The notes below the pieces were generated by a model. It was not told the origin of the DNA. It saw only the letters and a program-made list of their open reading frames with translations, and did not search any database. A program made the position numbers and the translations under genes. Below are positions 1 through 5,314 of a stretch of DNA of 5,930 bases, piece by piece. Source of the DNA: Oligosphaeraceae bacterium (GTDB lineage Bacteria > Verrucomicrobiota > Lentisphaeria > Oligosphaerales > Oligosphaeraceae). The DNA is taken from positions 1-5,930 of the forward strand of contig JAAYYJ010000427.1 in NCBI GenBank assembly GCA_012515455.1, written 5' to 3'. Position 1 is the stretch's first letter. Every line of letters begins with the position of its first letter.

Positions 1-2
1 AA

Positions 3-398
3 GCCGGCGGCAGTGTGGAGCGTGTCAGCGCCATCCTCGATAGTTGTGATTTGACCGTGCTCAGCGGCGATGACAGCCTGACCCTGCCGATGCTCGCGGT
101 CGGTGCCAGCGGCGTGATCAGCGTGGCCTCGAACCTCATCCCGGGCGAGATTGTCAAGATGGTCGCGGCGGCCCTGGCCGGCGATTATGCTCAGGCTCAG
201 AGCTGCCATCGCCGATACTACCCCCTGTTCCGGGTTTTGTTCCTGGAGAGCAACCCCATACCGGTGAAGGCGGCCATGGCTGACCGTGGACTGCTGCTGG
301 AGGAATACCGCCTGCCGCTGTATCCGATGAGCCAGGAAAACCGGCGCAAGCTGCGCGCGACCCTGCAGCTGCTCGGGCTGGACGGCAAAAAAGCATAA
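3..398 (+). CDS. dapA: 4-hydroxy-tetrahydrodipicolinate synthase, C-terminal part (5' end outside window)
   Basis: The reading frame is open from the left edge and ends at TAA 396-398, giving about 131 residues, roughly the C-terminal 45% of a ~290-residue protein. The family condenses pyruvate with aspartate semialdehyde in the cytoplasm, the first committed step of the diaminopimelate/lysine pathway. The stretch LSGDDSLTLPMLAVGASGVI followed by S-V-A-S-N-L-I-P is the classic late-barrel signature of DapA (strands 7 and 8 of the TIM barrel). The tail, with 'RLPLYPMSQENRRKLRATLQ', matches the C-terminal helical domain. The Schiff-base lysine and the catalytic tyrosine lie upstream of the window and cannot be checked. 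A sister aldolase of the N-acetylneuraminate lyase superfamily acting on a sugar acid is therefore possible, which the racemase-like gene 33 bases downstream makes worth remembering. The GTG at 15 is an internal valine codon, not the start. Confidence 0.85.
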   Translation, partial: AGGSVERVSAILDSCDLTVLSGDDSLTLPMLAVGASGVISVASNLIPGEIVKMVAAALAGDYAQAQSCHRRYYPLFRVLFLESNPIPVKAAMADRGLLLEEYRLPLYPMSQENRRKLRATLQLLGLDGKKA

Positions 399-431
399 CC
401 TTCTCATTTTTACCCTGCAACAAGGACAAAC

Positions 432-1718
432 ATGACTACATTTGCCCGCCAATCAGGCTTGGCTCTGGCTTTGACGGCTCAGGACAAGGAAGCAGTGCTG
501 CGGCAGGCCCTGGCTGCCCTCAACCGCCCCTTGAAGAAAGTATTGATCATCCCCCCGGATTTGACCCGGCTCAATTCCGATGCCGGTTTTTTGACCAACC
601 TGCTCTACCAGCTGCTCAGCCCGACCGCCCAGGTAGACATCATTCCGGCCCTAGGCACGCATTTTCCGATGGGGGAGGCGGAATTGCGTTTCATGTTCGG
701 TTCAGATATCCCGCTGGAGCGCTTCAAGGTGCACGACTGGCGCACTGGCGTGCGGACTCTGGGCGAGGTGCCCGGGGCCTTGATCAAGGAGTGGTCCGAA
801 GGCAAATTGGATTATTCGGTGCAGGTTCAGTGCAACAACCTGCTGTTCGCCGGCTATGATCTTATTCTGTCCGTGGGGCAGATTGTCCCGCACGAAGTCG
901 TGGGGATGGCCAACTACACCAAGAATATCATGGTCGGGGTCGGCGGCTCGGACATGATCAACAAATCGCATTTCCTGGGTGCCTCGTATGGCATGGAGCG
1001 CATTATGGGGGTCAATGACACCCCGGTCCGCAAGCTGTTCAATTACGGCACCAAGACATTTCTGGGGGATTTGCCCATCGTCTATGTGCTGACGGTAATG
1101 GCCAAAAATCAGTCCAGCGGCAAAATGGACATGAAGGGTCTATTTGTTGGTGACGATGACGAGACCTTCGCCCAGGGTGTGAAACTGAGCCAGCAGGTCA
1201 ATCTGGACCTTCTGAGTGCTCCGCTCAAGAAAGTGCTGGTCTATCTCGACCCGGAGGAGTTCAAGAGCACCTGGCTGGGGAACAAGGCCGTCTACCGCAC
1301 CCGGATGGTCATCGCCGACGGAGGCGAGCTGATTGTGCTGGCCCCTGGCCTGAAGCAATTCGGTGAAGACCCGCAGATTGACAAACTCATCCACAAGTAC
1401 GGTTACCGGGGCACCCCCGCCACCCTGAAAGCCGTGGCCGAGAATGAGGACATCCGCCAGAATCTCAGCGCGGCCGCACACCTGATCCACGACTCCAGCG
1501 AGGGGCGTTTCACCATCCGCTACTGCCCCGGACCAGCCATGAGCCGGGCTGAGGTGGAGTCGGTCGGCTTCGCTTCCGGCGATCTGGCCGAGATGCAGCG
1601 GCGGTACCAGCCGGAGAAACTCCGGGACGGGCTGAACCGCCTGCCGGACGGCGAAGAAATCTTCTACATCAGCAACCCGGCTCTGGGACTCTGGGCCCTG
1701 AAAAAGCAGTTCTCCTGA
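432..1718 (+). CDS. LarA-family (DUF2088) nickel-pincer racemase/epimerase homologue
   Basis: This 428-residue cytoplasmic protein has the usual LarA length (~420-430). LarA enzymes racemise or epimerise 2-hydroxyacids by hydride transfer to a nickel-pincer nucleotide held through a lysine thioamide. Visible landmarks: P-D-L-T-R at 42-46 (D43 and R46 fit the LarA DxxR motif); G-T-H at 75-77 (H77, matching catalytic H108 of Lactiplantibacillus LarA); P-H at 153-154 (H154, matching H174); K164 exactly 10 residues later (the pincer-binding Lys, K184 in LarA); and H180 exactly 16 further on (nickel ligand, H200). All key residues are therefore kept, suggesting an active enzyme. The local sequence Y-T-K-N-I-M-V-G-V-G-G differs from the usual LarA 'SGGxK' context, so the substrate is probably not simply lactate. 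The ATG at 432 follows AAGGA (422-426) at 5 bases. No cofactor genes (larB, larC, larE) lie in the window. The family call is firm; the substrate is unknown. Confidence 0.85.
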   Translation: MTTFARQSGLALALTAQDKEAVLRQALAALNRPLKKVLIIPPDLTRLNSDAGFLTNLLYQLLSPTAQVDIIPALGTHFPMGEAELRFMFGSDIPLERFKVHDWRTGVRTLGEVPGALIKEWSEGKLDYSVQVQCNNLLFAGYDLILSVGQIVPHEVVGMANYTKNIMVGVGGSDMINKSHFLGASYGMERIMGVNDTPVRKLFNYGTKTFLGDLPIVYVLTVMAKNQSSGKMDMKGLFVGDDDETFAQGVKLSQQVNLDLLSAPLKKVLVYLDPEEFKSTWLGNKAVYRTRMVIADGGELIVLAPGLKQFGEDPQIDKLIHKYGYRGTPATLKAVAENEDIRQNLSAAAHLIHDSSEGRFTIRYCPGPAMSRAEVESVGFASGDLAEMQRRYQPEKLRDGLNRLPDGEEIFYISNPALGLWALKKQFS

Positions 1719-1720
1719 AA

Positions 1721-1733
1721 ACCGGCCGCCGGT
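1721..1733 (+). other. Short GC-rich hairpin after the racemase homologue
   Basis: ACCGG-CCG-CCGGT is a perfect 5-bp stem with a 3-base loop, starting 3 bases after the racemase stop codon. No run of T follows, so it is a poor intrinsic terminator. It may stabilise the 3' end of the upstream message or be chance in GC-rich DNA. Confidence 0.3.
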
Positions 1734-1761
1734 ACCATTTCATCCCACCAGGGGGTCACAG

Positions 1762-2040
1762 ATGCATCACCGTTGTCCAGTACATACCTCGTTGCCGTCC
1801 GCCAAGCACTTTACCTTGATTGAGCTGCTGGTCGTGATTGCCATCATCGCGGTTCTGGCCTCGATGCTCCTGCCGGCCTTGAGCAAGGCCCGCAGCGCCG
1901 CCCAGAAGATTCAATGCACCAACAACATGCGTCAGATTGGTGTAGCGGTGCTTTCCTACTGTGACGACTTCGAGGGGGAACGGCCCTACAACAGCGCGTC
2001 GTCTTCCAACTACTTGTACAACTGGGCTGTAGAGGGCTAG
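1762..2040 (+). CDS. Translatable N-terminal pseudopilin fragment (signal peptide plus N-terminal helix)
   Basis: If the amber codon terminates translation, the product is 92 residues: leader 1-16, F17-T-L-I-E21, hydrophobic segment about 19-40, then the amphipathic continuation S-K-A-R-S-A-A-Q-K-I-Q-C-T-N-N-M-R-Q-I-G and a short tail ending A-V-E-G. The segment 'C-T-N-N-M-R-Q-I-G-V-A-V-L-S-Y' is the conserved stretch after the helix in Lentisphaerota-type pseudopilins. This fragment could still be inserted in the inner membrane and cleaved by prepilin peptidase, but it lacks nearly all of the globular head, so normal function is doubtful. Confidence 0.6.
   Translation: MHHRCPVHTSLPSAKHFTLIELLVVIAIIAVLASMLLPALSKARSAAQKIQCTNNMRQIGVAVLSYCDDFEGERPYNSASSSNYLYNWAVEG
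2038..2040 (+). other. In-frame amber codon within the pseudopilin gene
   Basis: The codon order is gta-gag-ggc-TAG-ggg-act-ccg, with the frame open on both sides. In this window TAG also ends the xylulokinase gene (4085-4087), so general reassignment of TAG is unlikely. TGG (Trp), CAG (Gln), GAG (Glu), AAG (Lys), TTG (Leu), TCG (Ser) or a Tyr codon would each be one substitution away. Confidence 0.85.
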
Positions 2041-2472
2041 GGGACTCCGTTCCCAATCTACCTCGGAGTACCTGCGGAGTACATCTACGGCAAGTCCAAA
2101 TACAAAGAAGCCCCGCCGGTGGCCCGTTGCCCGGTCGGCGGGCGGGACGGCCTGCCTAACCCGCAACGCGCCGACACGAACCCCAATTTCAGCTACGCCT
2201 TCCAATCCCGGCCGAACGAATTTTTCCCGGCCGCAGCCAAGTTGCACAACATCGCCAATCCTTCCACCCGTCTGATGCAGGGCGATGCGGGCAATTGCAG
2301 CGGCTGGGGGGTCTGGTACCGCGGCAGTTTCGCCCGCCGTCACGACGGCAACAAGACGAATATCTCTTTTATGGATGGGCACGTCGAGCACGTCAATGTG
2401 ATGTCACTGCCCACCGAGTGGAATGGCCAAAAGGGGCTCGGCAGCACCGACCCGAAGCATTTTTATTATTGA
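2041..2472 (+). pseudogene. C-terminal pseudopilin head downstream of the amber codon
   Basis: These 143 sense codons and a TGA continue the pilin frame and carry the whole globular part, including Cys123 and the H-x10-DG motif. A GTG at 2119 could in principle start a 117-residue product (V-A-R-C-P-V-G), but no convincing ribosome binding site stands before it. Without a signal peptide such a product would stay in the cytoplasm, so I regard this as the detached 3' half of the gene rather than a separate gene. The intact motif and absence of further damage suggest that the interruption is recent or is suppressed. Confidence 0.55.
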
Positions 2473-2490
2473 TCCGCGACGTCCCGCGGA
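2473..2490 (+). terminator. Hairpin directly after the pilin stop codon, possible weak terminator
   Basis: TCCGCG, a 6-base loop, then CGCGGA form a perfect 6-bp GC-rich stem starting at the first base after the TGA. It is followed by AGGTTTGG, only a three-T run, so termination would be partial at best. It lies between the pilin gene and the xylulokinase and could reduce read-through transcription between them. Confidence 0.3.
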
Positions 2491-2512
2491 AGGTTTGGCC
2501 TCGCTAGCGTTT

Positions 2513-2517
2513 GGAGA
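2513..2517 (+). promoter_or_regulatory. Ribosome binding site that fixes the xylulokinase start
   Basis: GGAGA ends 4 bases before the ATG at 2522. The frame is also open upstream to an ATG at 2423, but that would add 33 residues encoded within the pilin gene's 3' end and intergenic hairpin, and these do not resemble the kinase family. Starting at 2522 puts the phosphate-binding strand G-I-Y-L-G-L-D at the very N-terminus, as in other FGGY kinases. Confidence 0.7.
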
Positions 2518-2521
2518 ACGA

Positions 2522-4087
2522 ATGGGCATTTATCTCGGCCTGGATTGTAGCACCCAGAGCCTGACTGCGGTCGTCATCGACACGGTCAGGCACCAGGTGA
2601 CATACCAGAACAACGTGATTTACGGCGAAGAGCTGCCGCAATTCAATAGCCCCTTCGGCTGCCTGGAACACCCCGACCCGCTGCACAAACACGCCGACCC
2701 CCTGATGTGGGCCACTGCCGTGGATACCCTGTTTGCCAAAATGCGCCAGGACGGCTTCCCGCTGGCCAGCATCGACGGCATCGGCGGCAGCGCCCAGCAG
2801 CACGGCAGCATCTACCTGCGCGGCGATTTTCTCGCCCGCGGCTGCTGCCCTGCCCGGGGGCAGGACTTAAGCCGCGCCATCGCCCCCTTGCTGTCCCGCC
2901 CCACCGCGCCCATCTGGATGGACAGCTCGACCTTCGCACAATGCCGGGAGATCGAGCAGAGTCTCGGCGGCGACCAGGTGCGGCAGCGCAGCGGCTCCTC
3001 CGCCACCGAGCGTTTCGCCGGGCCGCAAATCCGCAAATTCTTCCAGGAGTCTCCCGCGTCGTACCATTCCACCGCTGTTATCCATCTGGTCAGTTCGTTC
3101 GTCTGCTCGCTGCTGCTGGGGAAATCTGCGCCCCTGGATTTCGGCGATGCTTCCGGCATGAACCTGCTGCACCTCGGGCAGCAGAACTGGGACCAGGACC
3201 TGCTGGCGGCGACCGCACCGAGCCTCATTGACAAACTGCCCCAGTTATGTCCCTCGGACCGGGTGGTCGGTCGGATCAGCGATTATTTCTGCCAGCAGTA
3301 CGGCTTCCGGCCGGACACCGCGATTCTGGCTTGGAGCGGCGACAACCTCAACAGCCTGATTGGGGTCGGCGGCGGCAAACCGGGCACTGCGGTCATCTCC
3401 CTGGGCACCAGCGACACCTATTTTACCGCCATGCACCGCATCGCCCTTGACCCTCAAGGATACGGGCACGTCTTCATCAACCCCGCCGGCGGATTCATGC
3501 CCCTGATCTGCTTCAAGAACGGCTCCCTGGCCCGAACCATCATCCGTGACCAGTTCGGGCTCAGCTGGCAGGACTTCGATGTCATGGCCTTCGCCGGTAC
3601 GCCGCCCGGCAACCAGGGCAATATCATGCTGCCGTATTTTACCGCTGAAATCACCCCCCTGGTACTGAATGCCGGGCCCGTCTTCGAGGGCAGCGCGCGG
3701 TTCAAATCCGGCCAGGACTGCGTCGGCACGGTACGGGCACTGGTGGAAGCCCAGGCCATGACCATGCGCTTGCATTCCCAGTGGATCGGCACCCGCCCCA
3801 AGACTCTGCGCCTGACCGGCGGCGCCTCGCGCAGCCCCGGCATCAGCCAGGTTTTCGCCGATGTCTTCCAGACCACCGTGGAGAAACTGAATTTCAAGGA
3901 ATCCGCGGCCCTGGGTGCCGCGATGCGGGCCGCCAATGCCTGTGAGAAGCTGTCCTGGAACTGGCTGAGCAAAGTCTTTTCGGCTGCAGATACCAGTCTC
4001 ACCGTGCGTCCCAACCGGTCCACCCAAGCCACCTACGCGGCTCTGCTGGCAAAATTCACCCTCCTGGAGCGCAGCATCACCGGTTAG
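2522..4087 (+). CDS. xylB: Xylulokinase, FGGY family, of the animal XYLB type
   Basis: This 521-residue cytoplasmic sugar kinase would phosphorylate D-xylulose with ATP to xylulose 5-phosphate, feeding the pentose phosphate pathway. Landmarks in order: N-terminal phosphate-binding strand G-I-Y-L-G-L-D-C-S-T-Q-S (2-13); G-G-S-A-Q-Q-H-G-S-I-Y (88-98); P-I-W-M-D-S-S-T (130-137); E-R-F-A-G-P-Q-I (163-170); D-A-S-G-M-N-L-L (209-216); W-S-G-D-N (271-275), with D274 as the likely catalytic base; I-S-L-G-T-S-D-T (292-299), part of the ATP-side domain; C-F-K-N-G-S-L (330-336); and L-T-G-G-A-S (431-436). From memory, several of these blocks (AQQHGSIY, WMDSST-AQCR, VSSF, SGMNLL, LGTSDT, CFKNGSL) match vertebrate XYLB much better than E. 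coli XylB. It sits 49 bases after the pilin frame and 44 before the prepilin peptidase. It ends with TAG. No xylose isomerase or transporter is visible, so action on another ketose is possible. Confidence 0.9.
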   Translation: MGIYLGLDCSTQSLTAVVIDTVRHQVTYQNNVIYGEELPQFNSPFGCLEHPDPLHKHADPLMWATAVDTLFAKMRQDGFPLASIDGIGGSAQQHGSIYLRGDFLARGCCPARGQDLSRAIAPLLSRPTAPIWMDSSTFAQCREIEQSLGGDQVRQRSGSSATERFAGPQIRKFFQESPASYHSTAVIHLVSSFVCSLLLGKSAPLDFGDASGMNLLHLGQQNWDQDLLAATAPSLIDKLPQLCPSDRVVGRISDYFCQQYGFRPDTAILAWSGDNLNSLIGVGGGKPGTAVISLGTSDTYFTAMHRIALDPQGYGHVFINPAGGFMPLICFKNGSLARTIIRDQFGLSWQDFDVMAFAGTPPGNQGNIMLPYFTAEITPLVLNAGPVFEGSARFKSGQDCVGTVRALVEAQAMTMRLHSQWIGTRPKTLRLTGGASRSPGISQVFADVFQTTVEKLNFKESAALGAAMRAANACEKLSWNWLSKVFSAADTSLTVRPNRSTQATYAALLAKFTLLERSITG

Positions 4088-4131
4088 CCGGCATTTTCCG
4101 GCCGGGGTGACTCTTCGATTTTCTATCAACC

Positions 4132-5079
4132 ATGCCTGCAGTGGATGCCATCCATTTCTTTGCCTTGGTGTCGTTCGTGTTCGGTTGCATGATCGGCAGC
4201 TTCCTCAATGTCGTGGTCTGGCGTCTGCCCCGGGGCGAATCACTCAGTCACCCCCCCAGCCACTGCCCGCGTTGCGGCTGGCGCATTCGCCCATGGGAGA
4301 ACATCCCCATTTTAAGCTGGCTGGCCTTGCGCGGGCGTTGCAGTTCCTGCCATCTGCCCATCTCCTGGCGCTACCCTGCCGGCGAAGCAGCGATGGGAAT
4401 GCTGTATTTGCTGCTGTTTCTGCGCATTGTCCATTCCGGCTGGTCCCTGGAAGTGATTCCCGCCTACTTCTGGCTGAGCGGGGCTTTGCTGGCCACAGCT
4501 TTGATTGACGCCCAGCACCGGTACATCCCCAACCAAATCACCTACAGCGGCTGTGGCGTAGCCCTGCTCCTGGCCGTGCTCTTCCCGCAGGCCCGCCTGG
4601 CGCTCTTTTTGCCCGGCAATCCCCATGGCGGGGGAATACTGTTCACAGCCGCCCGGGACTGGCTGACCGCTCTCCCGGACGGCGCAGCGCTGCTTTCTTC
4701 TCTCCGCGGGCAGGCGATCCTCGACTGCCTGCTGGGCCTGACCGCCGGGCTGATTTTACTGGGCGTGCCGGCGTTTGCCGGGCGCCTCCTGGCCAGTACC
4801 AGTACCCCCGGCAGAACCGAAATCATGGGCTGGGGCGATGTCAAAATGCTGGCCATGATTGGCTGTTTTCTCGGGGCTGATGCCTGTGCCTACACCCTGC
4901 TGGCGGCATCCTGCGCCGGCTTCCTGGCCGGCTTCGGGCGCTGGCTCTTGTACTGCCGGCGGGACCTGGTCAGGCAATCTTTGCCCTTCGGACCATTCCT
5001 GGCGGCGGCCGCATTGCTGTGGTTGCTGACCGGGAACTGGTTGTTCCGGTTATATCAGCTGGCCGGATGGCTGGAGTAA
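4132..5079 (+). CDS. pilD: Type IV prepilin peptidase / N-methyltransferase (A24 family)
   Basis: This 315-residue polytopic inner-membrane aspartic protease cleaves class III leaders of prepilins and pseudopilins and usually methylates the new N-terminus. The N-terminal domain shows G-S-F-L-N-V-V-V-W-R-L-P (22-33), then C45-P-R-C48-G and C70-S-S-C73, with the same 25-residue spacing between pairs as Pseudomonas PilD. 'RPWENIPILSWLALRGRC' is also typical. Catalytic aspartates are D126 (A-L-I-D-A-Q-H-R-Y-I-P-N) and D236 (G-W-G-D-V-K-M-L). They are 110 residues apart, against 64 in TcpJ/PilD; the extra ~46 residues lie around 152-225 and include a Gly/Pro-rich stretch. About seven or eight hydrophobic segments are visible. 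ATG 4132 is the first start after an in-frame stop at 4108 and leaves the usual short N-terminus, but no Shine-Dalgarno sits close by; GGGGTGA at 4104-4110 is 21 bases away. The broken pilin gene upstream encodes a plausible substrate type. Confidence 0.92.
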   Translation: MPAVDAIHFFALVSFVFGCMIGSFLNVVVWRLPRGESLSHPPSHCPRCGWRIRPWENIPILSWLALRGRCSSCHLPISWRYPAGEAAMGMLYLLLFLRIVHSGWSLEVIPAYFWLSGALLATALIDAQHRYIPNQITYSGCGVALLLAVLFPQARLALFLPGNPHGGGILFTAARDWLTALPDGAALLSSLRGQAILDCLLGLTAGLILLGVPAFAGRLLASTSTPGRTEIMGWGDVKMLAMIGCFLGADACAYTLLAASCAGFLAGFGRWLLYCRRDLVRQSLPFGPFLAAAALLWLLTGNWLFRLYQLAGWLE

Positions 5080-5142
5080 GGCCACCAGGACTGCCCCCCA
5101 TCCCGAAATAAGTTGAAAAGCACAGATTTTTGCCGTCGCGGC

Positions 5143-5171
5143 TTGAAAAAATGCGTTTCAGCGGGTAATTT
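5143..5171 (+). promoter_or_regulatory. Possible sigma-70-type promoter (candidate 1)
   Basis: TTGAAA at 5143-5148 is one base off the -35 consensus. After 17 bases comes TAATTT at 5166-5171, which keeps the key T, A and final T of the -10 consensus. It lies in the AT-richer island and would give an untranslated leader of about 135 bases before the ATG at 5315. The inverted repeat overlapping the -35 could be an operator or coincidence. Confidence 0.35.
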
Positions 5172-5205
5172 GAGAGACATTTCTGTTCTAAGTTCAAAAT
5201 TGGAT

Positions 5206-5211
5206 TATATT
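5206..5211 (+). promoter_or_regulatory. Possible -10 element (candidate 2)
   Basis: TATATT matches the -10 consensus at five of six positions and is the best such hexamer in the gap, but no good -35 is found 16-18 bases upstream (17 bases upstream reads CTGTTC). It could be used with an activator or be an alternative start to candidate 1. Confidence 0.3.
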
Positions 5212-5302
5212 GTTGGTCATTACAGACACATCCGGCGGATGGGTTCTGGTGGCGTGGCGGCATTGACTGGCCTGCGTCAGATACGCTAACCGCGAATTGC
5301 AA

Positions 5303-5308
5303 AGGGAG
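5303..5308 (+). promoter_or_regulatory. Ribosome binding site for the anchored protein gene
   Basis: AGGGAG lies 6 bases before the ATG at 5315. This strong, well-placed site supports the start of a gene that runs off the window and shows no other family signature. Confidence 0.75.
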
Positions 5309-5314
5309 TTCTTC

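Larger units (their letters stand above)
1762..2472 (+). pseudogene. Type II/IV pseudopilin-like protein (H-X9-DG type), split by an in-frame amber codon
   Basis: Read through the single TAG at 2038-2040 (codon 93), this frame encodes a 236-residue protein ending at TGA 2470-2472, a normal length for this family. The N-terminus has a 16-residue leader, then F-T-L-I-E and a ~20-residue hydrophobic helix: a class III prepilin signal with Glu at +5. Residue -1 is His instead of the usual Gly. The C-terminal part carries 'ARCPVGG' (Cys123) and H194-D-G-N-K-T-N-I-S-F-M-D205-G-H-V-E-H-V. This resembles the H-X9-DG motif of Planctomycetota/Lentisphaerota pseudopilins but has ten spacer residues. No frameshift exists and 143 sense codons follow the amber. 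Such proteins are thought to be cell-envelope pseudopilins processed by prepilin peptidase, one of which is encoded at 4132. The ATG at 1762 has a strong AGGGGG (1750-1755) six bases upstream. It may be a recent nonsense mutation (TGG to TAG is one change), a sequencing error, or true read-through. Confidence 0.75.
5080..5314 (+). other. Intergenic region, AT-richer, likely promoter region
   Basis: These 235 bases hold no gene I can support. The stretch 5105-5215 is clearly richer in A and T than the flanking genes. A bulged inverted repeat, GC(T)TGAAA with TTTCAGC, spans about 5141-5163. A perfect 5-bp hairpin, CATCC-GGC-GGATG, lies at 5229-5241. No T-run follows the peptidase stop, so no clear terminator for that gene is seen. 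The region most probably separates the upstream gene run from a new transcription unit starting with the gene at 5315. Confidence 0.6.

Noticed and set aside
1756..2391. Minus-strand open frame of 211 codons opposite the pilin gene
   Set aside because: The plus-strand frame has clear pilin motifs at both ends; the antisense product shows no recognisable domain.
2423..2521. Upstream in-frame extension of the xylulokinase from an ATG at 2423
   Set aside because: It overlaps the conserved end of the pilin frame, has no family similarity, and the ATG at 2522 has a proper GGAGA site and gives the expected FGGY N-terminus.
4087..4102. GCCGG-CATTTT-CCGGC hairpin after the xylulokinase as a terminator
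   Set aside because: The stem is only 5 bp, overlaps the stop codon by one base and is followed by GGGGTGA rather than a T-run; the next gene begins 44 bases on, so read-through is likely.
3245..4129. Long minus-strand open frame of 294 codons
   Set aside because: It lies fully opposite the xylulokinase, has low-complexity Gly/Ala/Arg-rich composition with no motif, and is what GC-rich codon bias gives on the opposite strand.
4107..4508. Plus-strand open frame overlapping the start of the prepilin peptidase
   Set aside because: The peptidase frame carries the GSFLN and Cys-pair motifs; this one is a shifted shadow without family features.
4790..4807. Short tandem CCAGTA repeat
   Set aside because: Two copies within a coding region, explained by a Ser-Thr-Ser-Thr stretch of the peptidase; not a meaningful repeat array.
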